A program made the translations under genes and the position numbers. A DNA stretch of 64,000 bases from Trichopria drosophilae (lineage: Eukaryota > Arthropoda > Insecta > Hymenoptera > Diapriidae), in assembly GCA_030407085.1 (NCBI GenBank), contig CM059586.1, positions 34,955,501 to 35,019,500 of the forward strand. The letters are read 5' to 3'. Shown here in pieces: positions 23,331 to 34,856 of this stretch (within the stretch, counting starts at the first letter, position 1; every line of letters starts with the position of its first letter). Below the pieces are notes generated by a model, which ran no database searches, was not told the DNA's origin, and saw only the letters and a program-made list of their open reading frames with translations.

Positions 23331-24916
23331 AAAAACGTTCAAAAAATGTCTGTAGCTGTTAAAGAGACTAATGCTTTTCATTGTTTGACGAAAGAATCGA
23401 CAAATCTAAAATAACTTTTATACAATTCAGTGCCAATTTTTAATAAAAAATCGGTTATTTTTATATAAAAATAATCACAGATTTTGAAAATCTCCGCTAT
23501 GAAAATAAGTAGATGAATGCAAAAGGAAATTTTTCGTGTCCTAGAGCATCCATTTTATGACAGATGGATTTTCATTGAATCAAAATTTTAAAAAATTCTC
23601 CACGGGTAAGAACATTGATTTTAAGGTCTGTCAGTAAACAAAATCAATTAGTATTTTTATCGAAGGTCGTGACTTAACGATGGATTTTTAATTTTTGTTT
23701 TTTGATACACCCAAAGCCGGCAAAGATGCCGAATTACGTAAGGAGTAACGAAGTGAGATTTAGTCATTAAGCTCGTAAATTTAAAGGCATGGGGCTTTTT
23801 GTTGCAAACACGCGTCTCTCGAAGAAAGAAAAGATGATTTAAAAAACGTTTTCACTGGCTACTCGAGGCTCAACCACCCGGCTGAAATCCCCCTTGGTTG
23901 AGCAGGTGTCCGTCGTGTCTCGCTTGCCTCCGATCTGTTCGTTTGCTCCGTACCTGAGTCCTGACCATCTGCCATCGTCGTGCGCCATTTACTTCTTTGC
24001 ATTTTTTTCCTTTCCTTTTTTTACTTCCACCTCGAACAACCGAGAGAGAAACTTTAGACGTGGACAGATTTATTTTTCGTGCTCTTAAAATCTTAGGCCA
24101 AATGTTATGCTAATGTCCGCTCATCTGATGGCGGACTCTGATGTTTATCGACGCCTTCCAAAAAAAGAAAAAGAAAAATGTACGTTTTTGCTTATTAGCG
24201 TTAATTAAATGATTGTTAAAGTCAAAAGGTGGCCATATTTTCGGTACAAAGAGAAAAGAAATAGTTAATGGAACTATTTTACAAAGGATAGAATGCAGGA
24301 TTACACAAATATAGTTAAATTAAATTTAAAATTTTTTAATATTATGCCCTGTAAATGATGTTATACAATTGTTTATTTTTTTCTACCCAATGTTTCGGGT
24401 CAGTCACATCTATCGTCAGTTTTTGTATTTAATACTTTGAATCGAAATGCTGTAAACAAAGTTTGAACTATTTAGACACTAGTCTACTGTGAAATCGGAA
24501 ATTTCGAAAATATATTGAAGAAAAATTGAAATGATCCGGAATAAGTTCATAAGTTCTACAAGACTGTAATCTCCAGAGGAATCCAAAATGTTGGGAGAAA
24601 AAAGAACAAAGATTGTTTAAAAAACAAAGATCATTTGTAGGACATAAAGCTGATAATACTCTAATTGTTTAAGTCATTAAATTAAGTATTTCTGTAGCAA
24701 ACCAGATCATGGTATTGTGCCGTTTAATACTTCACGATCACTAAATATGCATTACGATACATAACCTCAAATCTGCAGCATCTTTAAAATTAAATAGTCA
24801 CTTTAAATCTTGTCATAGTAGAAATAGTTATTGATGGTATATTTCAGGACGTTTTGAGTTTCCAAAACTGCCGACACAAATTTTTGAAACCGATAATTAG
24901 CACAGAGGGGTATTTA
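23331..24916. other. Non-coding, GC-rich patch at 23830-24090
   Basis: A perfect 9-bp stem GCTCAACCA/TGGTTGAGC (23868-23876 and 23895-23903) lies at the start of a CpG-rich, pyrimidine-rich patch. The patch could be a small element or a regulatory island. The frame at 23894-24088 has no ATG start and no family features. Confidence 0.35.
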
Positions 24917-25141
24917 AGGGTCGTTGATTACAAATCTGGTGACAGATTTCCAAACTCCAAAAGGTAAAATGTAATATGATCTACTAAAATTGTATTCATT
25001 TATAATAGCAGGACACTCTGATTTATGGGTTAGAATTCATAATACCTGACACGGAATACGTAGTCAGCAAGTTCGAAATATCCCATACATACCAAAAAAC
25101 ATTTTTGTCGGTCATATTGGATCCGCCATTTTGAAATTTGA
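24917..25141 (-). repeat. Dispersed repeat, long copy (reverse)
   Basis: Reverse partner of 23027-23330: GTCGTTGATTACAAATCTGG at the left and GGATCCGCCATTTTGAAATT at the right. Shared internal words include GTAGATCATATTA (reverse-complement sense) and CCTTTTGG. It is shorter by several small deletions. Confidence 0.6.
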
Positions 25142-26310
25142 TGATCTGACAATGTGGAACCACCAACCAAAAAAAAAGTTATTTACCAAATGAAAATGGT
25201 ATAATTGTGACTGAAATATAACCTTTTTGTCTAGTTTTATGCCGTTTTGTCATAGTATCATTAAAAAACATAATAATTCCAATACTAAATGAATTTTTCC
25301 AAATGTCTTATTATATCTTTTCCGGGTTCAACAATGTAATTTTTAGCCAACTACATTATTTCTAATTATACCCGTTTCTCATCGTTAACTTAAATTTTCA
25401 TTCGTATACTTAATTTTGTTCGTCATCGACATAAATAAACAAATAGAAACTGTAATTAATTAACTTTAATTCCCGTCAATTATAGCATCTCGTATATTTT
25501 GTTTAAACTTTTCCTAGTACGTCAGTGTTTCTTAATTTCTGTCAATTTTCATTATGAATTGTAATGAACGGATAGTGAGATCAGTTTGGTGTCGGGTGTT
25601 TTAAGTTTGTATTTATGTCCATATATTGCAATTATTCTTTGCTTTTCAATTCCTTTCAATTTTGATGTATTTAATGGCACTATTGTGACTGTATACTGCT
25701 TTTAGCATCAAGTGATTGCAAGAACTGGTGATTTATGTAAAAAATATTGATTGAATAAAATGTTATAAAAATAAAACTAACTGTAAGTATGTGAACAGAA
25801 AAAATTTGGAAGCATGAAATGTTTGGGACACGTAATAGTACTCGTATTTAATATAATAATTAATTTATTTTCACTTTCATTATATATTAATATGTACTTT
25901 TAAATACTAAAATGGATAATTCATTTAATCATTATTTAATAAATTAATGAAAATAATACAATCCTGCTGTTTAATATTCAGTAATTATCAAAGTATCAAA
26001 ATATAATTATTACATAAAGTAAAATTAGCATTCTCAATTTGGTTCATTTTCTATACAATAAACTAGTTTTATTATTGGGTATATTTCCTTATTTCATTTT
26101 AACTGTACCATGGGATCAATCATGCGTTTTTGTTCAATTTTTATTTTTAAAAAATTTTATATTTATAAATGTTAATAAATTAACATTTAGCATGAGACAT
26201 TGTATTAAATTGTTAATAATAATAAACAAAATAATAAAATGATGTTTTTTACAAAAAACATATGATGAAATGAAGGAGTGACTAAAACAATACGAAAATT
26301 TACAGTCGAC
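25142..26310. other. Very AT-rich non-coding DNA
   Basis: No gene, motif or repeat of note. The frame at 26039-26242 is a run of hydrophobic AT-rich codons and is rejected. Confidence 0.5.
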
Positions 26311-26400
26311 GGTTTCTGAAGTCGCTAATTTCAAATGTGACCTGAGTTTTTGAAATTTAAAAACGGTGGGTCCATTATGGCGGACCAAAATGTAAAAATG
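26310..26400 (+). repeat. Dispersed repeat core
   Basis: GAAGTCGCTAATTTCAAATG, then AAAAACGGTGGGTCCATTAT and GGCGGACC. This matches the family order: lead-in GTCGCTGATTA, then the core. Confidence 0.5.
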
Positions 26401-26515
26401 TACTTGATCTAAATGAAACTAGGTACTCGTGATTTTCAACATTTTACGAATTTGATCCCGGTATAAAAACCAAAATACAATACAACCTCGTTTTTACGAC
26501 ATGCTCGGTTCCAGA

Positions 26516-26517
<2 letters not shown>

Positions 26518-26558
<41 letters not shown>
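26518..26558. repeat. (CT)n microsatellite
   Basis: About 20 uninterrupted CT units, followed by an impure pyrimidine tail to about 26582. Probably polymorphic in length. Confidence 0.9.
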
Positions 26559-26562
<4 letters not shown>

Positions 26563-26582
26563 TCTCTTCCTCCCCCTCTGGT

Positions 26583-27738
26583 CTCGTTAGATGCACATTG
26601 TTTTAACTATGCCCATAATGACGTCAAGCAAATGTGATTGGTTCATTTATTTATCTGGGGATAAGTTTAATACGCGATGGAAGGGTGTCTCCACCCATGT
26701 CGAACTATCGAGGTCCGGCATTATTGAACAAGCAAAGTGTCAAATTAGTGAGAGCTTATTGTACTCAACTCAATGTTATGGTGATCTGAAATTTAAAAAT
26801 ACTCAATACACAGAAAATTACAGTTTAACTTGATTTTAGATTTTCAAAATTAAAAATAACTCTCTAAAGACGGCGGACACGAATATTAGAATTGCATAAT
26901 TCGTTTCTGTAATAATCGATATGCATTCGTAAAAGTATTTTAAAAATTACAATTCAAGATAAATAAAACTATATCATCATTTGGTCATCTGAAACCGAAA
27001 ATATTATTGGAGTTAAATTTGAATGGTTGATGAAATTGACCACAATCAGGTTATTGTAAATGGAGAAATCCATATTGGGCATAACTTTTGCCAAAAATTA
27101 AAAATAATGTTTAAGATACGTCGAGGCTCACCATTATCGGTTAACAATCGGAAAAATAAGGTAATCTCGTGATCAGTTCAAGTGCCAATTTGGTGGAGGG
27201 CACGTGTAACAACTAAGTTTACGTTTAGTTCATATAGAACATATATCCAGATTACCAGAAATTATTAATTCTTTGTTTACTACTTAAATTTTTTCATTTT
27301 ATGTAGTTCATACATCTAAATACAGCTGAACTTATTTTTAATATTAATCTTCTATTACTTGTAAAGCACCCAAGTTATTATCAAAGTCCTACATCTGATG
27401 TATTTATTTTAAAAAATCCCGATCATAAGCCTGATGTAGTTTCTCGATTACCACCAAGTTCTAGAACTGTCCACCCATTTGTTATTATACACACTAAACT
27501 TATTGGAATGAATTGAGCAGTCGTGAAAAGAGAAATAATTAAATTTCACTCTTCTAGACTTAAATTTCAGTTTCTGGAGCCAATTTTGCATCTTTGATGT
27601 ATTATGTGCTAGTTCTGAATCTCTCCACCGATAGAGTCATACTCTACACACCGACAACGGAACATGAAAATGGGGCCTGGAATCGAAAAAGGCGGTAAAA
27701 CTCATCCATACGATGCAGGAATTATATGTTTACTTACG
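26583..27738. other. Non-coding, nothing notable
   Basis: AT-rich. A diverged repeat core lies near 26868 (AAGACGGCGGACACGAAT). No gene was found. Confidence 0.45.
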
Positions 27739-28044
27739 CAGGGTGAGTTTTTCAATGCGGGAAATAGTAGAAATAATGTTTAACCTATAAATTGACACTG
27801 ATAATTCATGTATTGAATTAACAATGGACACATATTCAATCACTTTTCGGATTTATAACACCCAATTTATTGCAAAAACTACAAATTTCGAACGAAAATT
27901 GTTTACGTTGAATCAGTGAAATATTATCTTAAAAAATATTCTTTGGAACTAAATTTTAAATATTTTCAAGTCATGCCGTCCATTATTACACCGCCAAAAG
28001 TAGAAAATCACTTTCCCTATGCCTCGTTTTGAAAAACTCACCTG
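27739..28044. mobile_element. Possible 306-bp inverted-repeat element
   Basis: CAGGGTGAGTTTTTCAA at 27739 and, in reverse complement, CAGGTGAGTTTTTCAA ending at 28044 are near-identical inverted ends differing by one G. The CAGG start would suit hAT, but the 8 bp outside each end do not match, so the insertion has decayed or the pairing is partly chance. Confidence 0.35.
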
Positions 28045-28733
28045 GTATATCACTGGATGTTATTTGAAAAAGGGAAGTACCTGGTTATCAAAAGAAAAGG
28101 TTCCAGGTTGGAATCGTAGGAATATACGCACATTGCACAATGACAGTTGCAAAAAATTGATGAGGATAAATATGCTATTTCACTGTTTATCCTAACCTTA
28201 AAATTTAGATGAACAGTTTTCTGTTCGTTTCTGTTTTGTTCACTCTATATTGTCGCTATTGGTGTAAGAACAGAACTCCTATTCGAACGTGTATTTTATC
28301 CCAAAGACCTCAAAATGTAGTCCCTAACATCACCAAACCTTGCAGTAAGGTGAAATAAACTTGACTTAAGGTTGATAACATTATCGCAACCTTAATTAAC
28401 CTTGTCATAAGATTCGGTGCTGTAGGGGTCCAACTCAACCTACCTCATTTTCTACATCAGTCAGCTGAAATAAACTTCAATAGTTTTAAAGTCGAAAGTT
28501 TTAACCCGCTCGTGAAATTTCACAGGCGAAATAAAGGATGTTGTAGTGAGAGGAAGAGTATTTATAGCGATGGAATCATCGCTTTTACTAGAGTTACTAC
28601 AGAGACTCTAATCGATTTTGGATTTTAGCAACATCTAGCGCTAATGTCTTTAATATAATTTTTTCGCCGTTATCTGTTTAATATAAGAAACAACCTAATA
28701 CAATTCTACATCAGAATGAGATACTCCATTATC

Positions 28734-29149
28734 GGGTGCACCTCAAAACCCGACAAATCACAAAACAGACACTTCAAAACCTCGAAATTTAAAAACCAGA
28801 CATTTAAAAAAACAGGCATTCAAAAACTAGACATTTCACAATGCAGACATTCAAAACCCGAACATTTCTAACAGTACATATTCTGAAAATATAGTAAGTT
28901 ACTGAATTCTAAATGTGCTTAATAAATAATCCGGGGGTCAAACTGATTTGACTTTCAGGTGACTTACAAAATGAATCTCTGAGTCGAATAATTTTGACCT
29001 TGAAATGGCCCTGCAGTGAGACCACAAGGACGGCGACCTGAGATCATTTTTTTTAAATAGTGGACACACTAGTCGGCGTGTCTGTATTTTAAAATATCGG
29101 GTTTTTGAAGTGTCTGTTTTGTGATTTGTCAGGTTTTTGAGGTGCACCC
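28734..29149. mobile_element. GGGTGC MITE copy 1, 8-bp target site
   Basis: Terminal inverted repeats GGGTGCACCTCAAAA...CGACAAATCACAAAACAGA of about 45 bp. The flanks CCATTATC and TCATTTTC agree at 6 of 8 positions, a worn 8-bp target duplication. Inside the left end the word A4-5 CC(A/C)GACATTT recurs about every 14-18 bp. The centre shares GTGAGACC-CAAGGACGGCGA with copy 2. The 8-bp duplication and subterminal word repeats favour a hAT-like mobiliser, but P, MULE and Merlin also make about 8-bp duplications. No transposase is present. Confidence 0.75.
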
Positions 29150-29239
29150 TCATTTTCTAGACGTGGTCTTGGTTACCGACTTAAAGTTTATTTTTTTAGA
29201 ATTGTCATTTAATACATTCTTCAGGATTTTGTGTCCAAT

Positions 29240-29900
29240 TTGCCGAGTTGTTTTTTAAACAGAACTTGGGAATTTCGAGATGAAATTTCATTACCCGATC
29301 GTTGTTGGAGAAATCGCTTGTGATCCACTTACTATCAAATTCACCAGGATCGCAGCATCACACATCCCGGCAGTGCTCCGACTTGGACCACATCGTCGAT
29401 GCGTTTAACGTTTCATGATATGAATACGAACGAGTTCGCGCTTTTGCCGAGAAGTTCCTGACTTCTCATTCCTTCTAGATTCTATTCGTTCTCATTGCGG
29501 TCCATCGACGTCTCGCAGCCACCAAGTGAAAAGTTGTCCGCCGCCGAGTCAGGCATTATCGTCGTCAGCGATAGGAAGTTTGTTGCAACTCCACCGGCAC
29601 AACTGCAAAACTGAAACGGTCTCCGAGCTCGAACTAATTAGCGCCATGTCCCCTCAGATCCCCCTATTATTCGTTAGTCGATTCTTTTCTTTTCTTCCGG
29701 ACTATAATGCGTCCCCTGTTGCGACACTGCGCGTGCCATTGTTCAATCTTCGCTTCTTATTCCGACTTTTCATTAGCGATCCTACGGGAAGAAACCGTTC
29801 TTTAGAATATCGACTCGTTTGTACTTCAAGATTTTTTGCTTCGATGTTTTTTCTTCTTCTGAGTTCATGCTATACCGGTACGAACTAGACGTCACGATTT
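29240..29900 (+). promoter_or_regulatory. GC-richer island, possible promoter/first exon
   Basis: CpG content rises here and a plus frame is open from 29526 to 29888. From its ATG at 29646 it reads MSPQIPLLFV; a later in-frame ATG at 29844 gives MFFLLLSSCYT, like a signal peptide. Directly after it ACCG|GTACGA (intron from 29878) could act as a phase-1 donor. No TATA box, initiator or second exon was found and the donor is not strong. It may equally be an enhancer in which stops happen to be rare. Confidence 0.25.
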
Positions 29901-30252
29901 ACATTAAGTGTACGTTACTTGAAAACGAGTGGTAAATCTTAAAAAAAATGATAAGAATCTTTTGGTAGCATGTCAATCAGACTTGTATTGTTGTATTTGA
30001 AAAAGTTGAAGCTGTCATTTCGAAAACTGCGAATACTGGGAATCCGAGTGTCACGATAATATCCAGGGATGTAAGAAAATACTAATCAATAAGGAGCATT
30101 TGTGTCGTCAAATAAAAACTTACAATCTTAGATCGCAATTCGGGTTTTCCGTTATTTAACATTACGTAATTGTGAAAACTGCAGTGGTAATTGGTATTGA
30201 AGTTGTAAATCAATTTGGAAAAGCAAAATAAAAATAGTACATTTCGTATTAA

Positions 30253-30277
30253 GGGCGTAAAATAAAGTTTTACGCCC
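30253..30277. repeat. Perfect hairpin GGGCGTAAAA/TTTTACGCCC
   Basis: A 10-bp perfect stem with a 5-nt loop (TAAAG). The word GGCGTAAAA also appears in the nested insertion near 19109, linking it to the TTTACGG family of palindromes. Confidence 0.6.
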
Positions 30278-30400
30278 GAGCGCGTGTAAAATTAGAATTC
30301 AAGCCTCAAATTTTAAACTGGGATAGGTGGTGAATTCCTATTTCAGCCATGTAATTTTCGAGGGCGTACAATGCGATTTATTTTATATTAAATTCCGAAA

Positions 30401-30734
30401 TAGTGCATTATGTGCTAAGGGCGCAATTTCGGACAAGATCGATATTTCGCCTGTGACCAATAATGTATTTTTTCACTCGATTGTCGTAGGACTCGATAAT
30501 TCGCGGCCGAAGGTGTTCCTCTAGGCCGAGAAATCGAGTTTTACGGCCTGAGGGTCAAAAAATACATTATTGGTCACAGGCAAAATATCGATCAATCAGA
30601 TCAACAAATACATTATTGGTCACGGGCGAAATATAGATCTTGGACGAGAATGATTGTTATCCTCACTTCGCTCGGGCGACAAACTTCACAATCGTTAAGG
30701 ATCGATAATTGCTCCCTTGGCACATAATGTACTA
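30401..30734. mobile_element. 334-bp palindromic MITE (TAGTGCATTATGTGC ends)
   Basis: The left end TAGTGCATTATGTGCTAAGG and the reverse complement of the right end TAGTACATTATGTGCCAAGG are inverted repeats. Internally the word TACATTATTGGTCAC occurs twice in one orientation (near 30563 and 30609) and once inverted (30451-30467), so the element is a set of nested palindromes. It carries the GATCGATAATTGC hairpin also seen at 15977-16066. If the true end starts at GTGC, the flanks are TA. There is no coding capacity. Confidence 0.65.
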
Positions 30735-31341
30735 TTACATGCCATTTTCGATAGCGCGCTCCCGTCCCCCTCTACGAAATAGAGCACATGCACTGAGAGA
30801 AGTGTCTTTTAATTGGAGATTTTAATTAGAATTGTTAGACCCATTAAAAGACCGCCTTTTAAAAGTATATTGTTTCAATGAATTTATGATGTACAACAAA
30901 CAGCACATGCCGCTGAAAAACTCCCATACTTATTCCCAGAGAGATATCTGCAAAAGGGCTCTGGAAGTGGTATTACTTGTGGCAGCCTAAAGAAGTGTTC
31001 TTATAGAAGTCTTACTTTTGACATCTTAAAATATTAATCACGACTATTCAAGTATTTAAGACGTACGAGCTTTTAAAGTTTTATTTTTTATGTTGTATAC
31101 GTCAATGAGAAGACATGCTGATGTATAGAACTGATAGTTCTTCTACTGCTTACGAGAATAATTATTATTAGGTGCAATCGCTACGACACCAGATGCACTA
31201 TCAGTCGGTGGATATTGGAAACGATTTAAGTGAGCGTCACCATCTCAAAAGAGCGATGTCGATTTCAGAAGTTAATCAACTATTCACTATAATCTGGATG
31301 TGTAAAGATAAGTAGAATATTTACCACAACATTTTCTTACC

Positions 31342-31642
31342 GCTGTGAAGCCAGCCCGCTAGAGAAAATTCTTCCAGATGTCCTAATTTTTGTCCTTCAA
31401 ATCATCTTTGACATATCTAGCCTAACCCGTAACCGAAGGGTTCAATTAAGTTAGTTTGTTACTAGATTATGGTAATTCATCCGCTGACTCTGTCCCATCA
31501 AGCAAAAAAAGATCTAAATGTGACATTTTTGGGAGGAGCAAATCGGGAGCATTACTTTGGATACTCTCTCGTAGAAAATTTCAATTTCTAACTAAAGTTA
31601 TGATGTCCGAAAGAATTTCCCCTAGCAGGCTGGCTTCACAGC
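31342..31642. mobile_element. 301-bp MITE ending GCTGTGAAGCCAGCC
   Basis: The left arm GCTGTGAAGCCAGCCCGCTA and the reverse complement of the right arm GCTGTGAAGCCAGCCTGCTA are nearly identical, and similarity runs on for about 45 bp (AAATTCTT, GGACATC). No clear target duplication was seen, so the superfamily is unknown. The internal sequence is unrelated to the other elements here. Confidence 0.65.
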
Positions 31643-31808
31643 AGTCATTTTTTCCATAAAATACTCAAATTAGCCTTAAATTTGTTGCTTAAAACCTAAA
31701 TTGTAGTAGGTGAAGTAAATATCATTCATGCGTTTCCGTGTATTTTCTGTAACTGCTTTTAGGCATTGCATACATGCACAACTTCCGAAATTTTCGAAAA
31801 GTGCCATG

Positions 31809-32361
31809 CAGTAGAGTCCCGGTATATTTGCGTTTAGCTATAATTACGTCCCAGCATATTTGCTCAGTTCCGTCTCTTATTTGTCTGTCGCCGCTCTCTT
31901 TTCCCCCACCTCGCGAGCTGGGACCTCAGGAAGGGCCTGTTGTGACGTCACGAACATAACGCGACTTAGGAGAGTGGGAGAAGTGACGCCCCCCTTCTTT
32001 TGGTAAATATAACGAGACGGGAGGGGAAGGCGAGAAACCAAGTACAGTGTCCCTCCTTATTTTAACTTTTCAAGTCAAGGAAGATAGCGGCCTCTTCCCT
32101 TATTTTACCACTTCCGTTCATCCCCACCGCTGGCAGTTTGAGAGAATAAAAACAGAGAAAGGAGATATAGTGGGGTACTTCTTCACCTGTATGCGCAAGC
32201 GCAAACAGCAGTCCGCACTATTTTGAATACTTTCAAATGGTGAATGGTGGGGGAACTCATGAGGGGAAGAAGTTAACATAAAGGACGAAAAAAGTTAAAA
32301 TAAAGGACGCAGTTAAAATAAGGGGAGTGCCACTGTAGATAAGTATACCGGGACTCTACTG
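31809..32361. mobile_element. Pogo-like MITE (outer of a nested pair)
   Basis: CAGTAGAGTCCCGGTATA at the left matches the reverse complement of the right end exactly. TA follows on the right; the left flank is TG, explainable by one change. CAGTAG-type ends with TA duplication resemble pogo/Tc1-mariner elements. A second element (32045-32335) lies inside it. The interior is GC-rich but has no transposase. Confidence 0.65.
32045..32335. mobile_element. 291-bp TA-flanked MITE nested in the outer element
   Basis: Ends CAGTGTCCCTCCTTATTTTA and (reverse complement) CAGTGGCACTCCCCTTATTT, with TA on both sides (32043-32044 and 32336-32337). TTATTTTAAC is shared by both ends and resembles the ends of the element at 47426, so the two are probably relatives. 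The order of insertion is clear: this one is the younger. Confidence 0.65.
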
Positions 32362-34612
32362 TACCTACTTTGACACAAAGGGTCCATATTCAATTCTAAA
32401 GCATTTGAAACTGTTTATTACGTCGTGAAGTACCATTAAAAAGCAAGCCCAGATAAGATGTTAGAAAAACTATTTGAGCTTACTTTTTAAGCAAAATACG
32501 TCAATCTACCTTTTTAACAAGGTAGGAAAAAAGATCGAAAATATGATTGATAATTTAAAATATTGAAACCTCATTAATTAGATCTGTTCTTCTTTTACCC
32601 GCGATCTCGGTAGTTCGGAGTCATTGTTCGCGGTCGATGGCACATGTAATAATGAGAGACGGATGCTTTGATCAATTATATGAAGAGATTAGCCGTACAT
32701 TTCAATAGGCGCGGAGAGACTATAGGCGGAAATTCGAGGTTTCCCTTTATAACGTTTCGGATCACTGTTATCCCAAAAGATAAAACATTATTTCTGTCTA
32801 TATTCAGTTTTACGAGTTTGAATGACCTGATTCTGAATTTCAATGCACATTGTTCGTTTGTGATTTTATAAAATGCGATTAATTAAATCAAGTACAGTTG
32901 TTCGTTTTTCATTAAAACTGTTTCAAAATTTGTCTGTTACAATTCTGCGAAATTGAATTGCGTTGCACAGAAGTATTACAATGTACTTTTGTGCATTTTG
33001 AAAATCCCTCAGATCCACTATAGGAATTTACTTTTGATAGAATTAGGATATTTTTTGCTTTTCAGTAATCCTGACATAAAATATAAGAAAAGAATTTGCT
33101 ATTTTCTAAATCTTCTAAAAAATGACACTCATGTAAAAAAAATGAAACTGAAAATGAAATTAGCCGTCCAACTATGTTTTCCGATTTTTATTCTTATCTT
33201 AAAAACTATCATTTTTTTACTCAAATATTTTCAACAAAAAATGTAGTGTATTTAAACATCTCTAGAATATCCAAGTGTCCGCATTTATCGTTGAAATACA
33301 CGAGACGATCAAGGCGGAGATTTGGACATTGTCCTCAGGTATTTAAGTTTCTTTTCTCTAAGATATTTCTCTTTAAAGATTAAGGAAACGTGTTTGAATT
33401 TCTTAAAGGCTTTCGAATTATTTTAAACAATTTTTCGATATCATTTGTTATATATAACATATTAAAATAATTAAATCCCTCTAAAAATAATTTTTGTCCG
33501 TCTTGCCCTGCTAGTGCACTTCTGTTTATTCCGAGTCTAACGCCATATGCACACATTGACATTATTTCTTGAACATATAGAAATCAAGTTCTATATCAAA
33601 TTGCCTACTATGAAAAGTTGATTGGGAGCATAAAGTTCTTAATTTCCTTAACGAGCTACTAAATGAATCAAAGACACGCTGCTGCGAAACATTTAAGAAC
33701 CTGCTGAAATTGTGCGGACCAACGAGCAGCTGCCCGTGATTTCCAGGTGTTGCTGAATTTCGTTTGCAGTAACGAAAATAAAAAGTGCCGTTTCGCTGAG
33801 ATAGCAAATCTTATCCTGCGTGAGCTTTGCAGAGGCCTCTCTCACTCTGCCTTTCCCTCTCTATGCAGCATCTTTTTTTTTGTGCGGCGAACATCTGTCC
33901 TCCTTGAAAAAATTCCACAAGACACTCGGTTATGTTATGTCAGGGTAATCTGTTTCTTGTAGTCCTCTCCAAATAATTACTTAAGATATTTAAGCGTGTC
34001 GTTATTTGGACACATTAAACTGACATTTTTGTGGGCGACAACTTAAGTGCTTTGAGTAAAAACCGATATTTCAAACTTAAGTACGATTGGAGAATATTGA
34101 AAATCAACATGTAAAGATTAAAATCATGAAGCTTTGTTAATTTTGTGCACGAAGAGGTTAAGTAAATTTGTCTACCGTATGTGCATTTATTATATTAATT
34201 ATGGTGCTTATATTACGTGAAAAGTGTACATTATCGAATGGAATACTTTATAAAAATATACATAATTTATGTTGAAATGACCTTTGAATGTCATATCTGA
34301 TCAACAACCTGAGGGCATATTTGAATGTAAAATCACGCCCGTTTGACCTCTAAATAACAATGAAGGTCAGTTAAAGGTTACATGTAGACGCCTTGTACAA
34401 AATAATTTAATAATGGCTTTAAATATTTCAAAGAGTTTGACGCCCTTGTGAGTATTGTTAAAATTGTGTATTAATAAAATTAATACAAACATAATTTGAA
34501 AATTCTTAACACTTTTGTGTGACAACAACAGAAAACTAAAATTCTGTGAACACTCAAAAAGCAATTTCTTAATTTAGATATTTAGCAAGGTGTTCCTGGA
34601 TTATGCAGACAT
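32362..34612. other. Non-coding, no supported gene
   Basis: A GC-richer patch at 32590-32720 could be regulatory. Frames at 32953-33383 and 33747-33962 are short, lack ATG context or promoter, and show no family. Confidence 0.4.
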
Positions 34613-34712
34613 CCCCATTTACTAGAAAATATCTACTGCAGCTAAATTTCATTTAGAACGTCCACCTGCTATATAGGCTCGAAAGGTGGCGATGTGCAGG
34701 TGTGAAAAAAAG

Positions 34713-34856
34713 TATAAAATTGACCTTTACTTGTTCTGTCAACAGCACTCGTCACAGGTGAAATGGTCAAGATGTTTCGATTAGCTTACGAAACCGATCA
34801 TCATACGAAAATGGCTGGTATACTTTTGAAGACCTCCAAGATCGACAGCAAATGAT
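34713..34856 (+). promoter_or_regulatory. Possible TATA promoter with 30-codon frame
   Basis: TATAAAA at 34713-34719 is followed 28 nt later by an initiator-like TCAACA (A at 34741) and an ATG at 34764 that opens a 30-codon frame (MVKMFRLAYETDHH...). Spacing is right for a TATA promoter. However, the frame matches nothing I know and the initiator is weak. Confidence 0.2.

Noticed and set aside
26039..26242. Hydrophobic 67-codon frame
   Set aside because: AT-rich DNA encodes F, I, L and N runs by chance; there is no promoter or ATG context.
28938..29153. Minus frame with KTRYFKIQTRR-like repeats
   Set aside because: It is the translation of the word repeats and right end of the GGGTGC element, not a gene.
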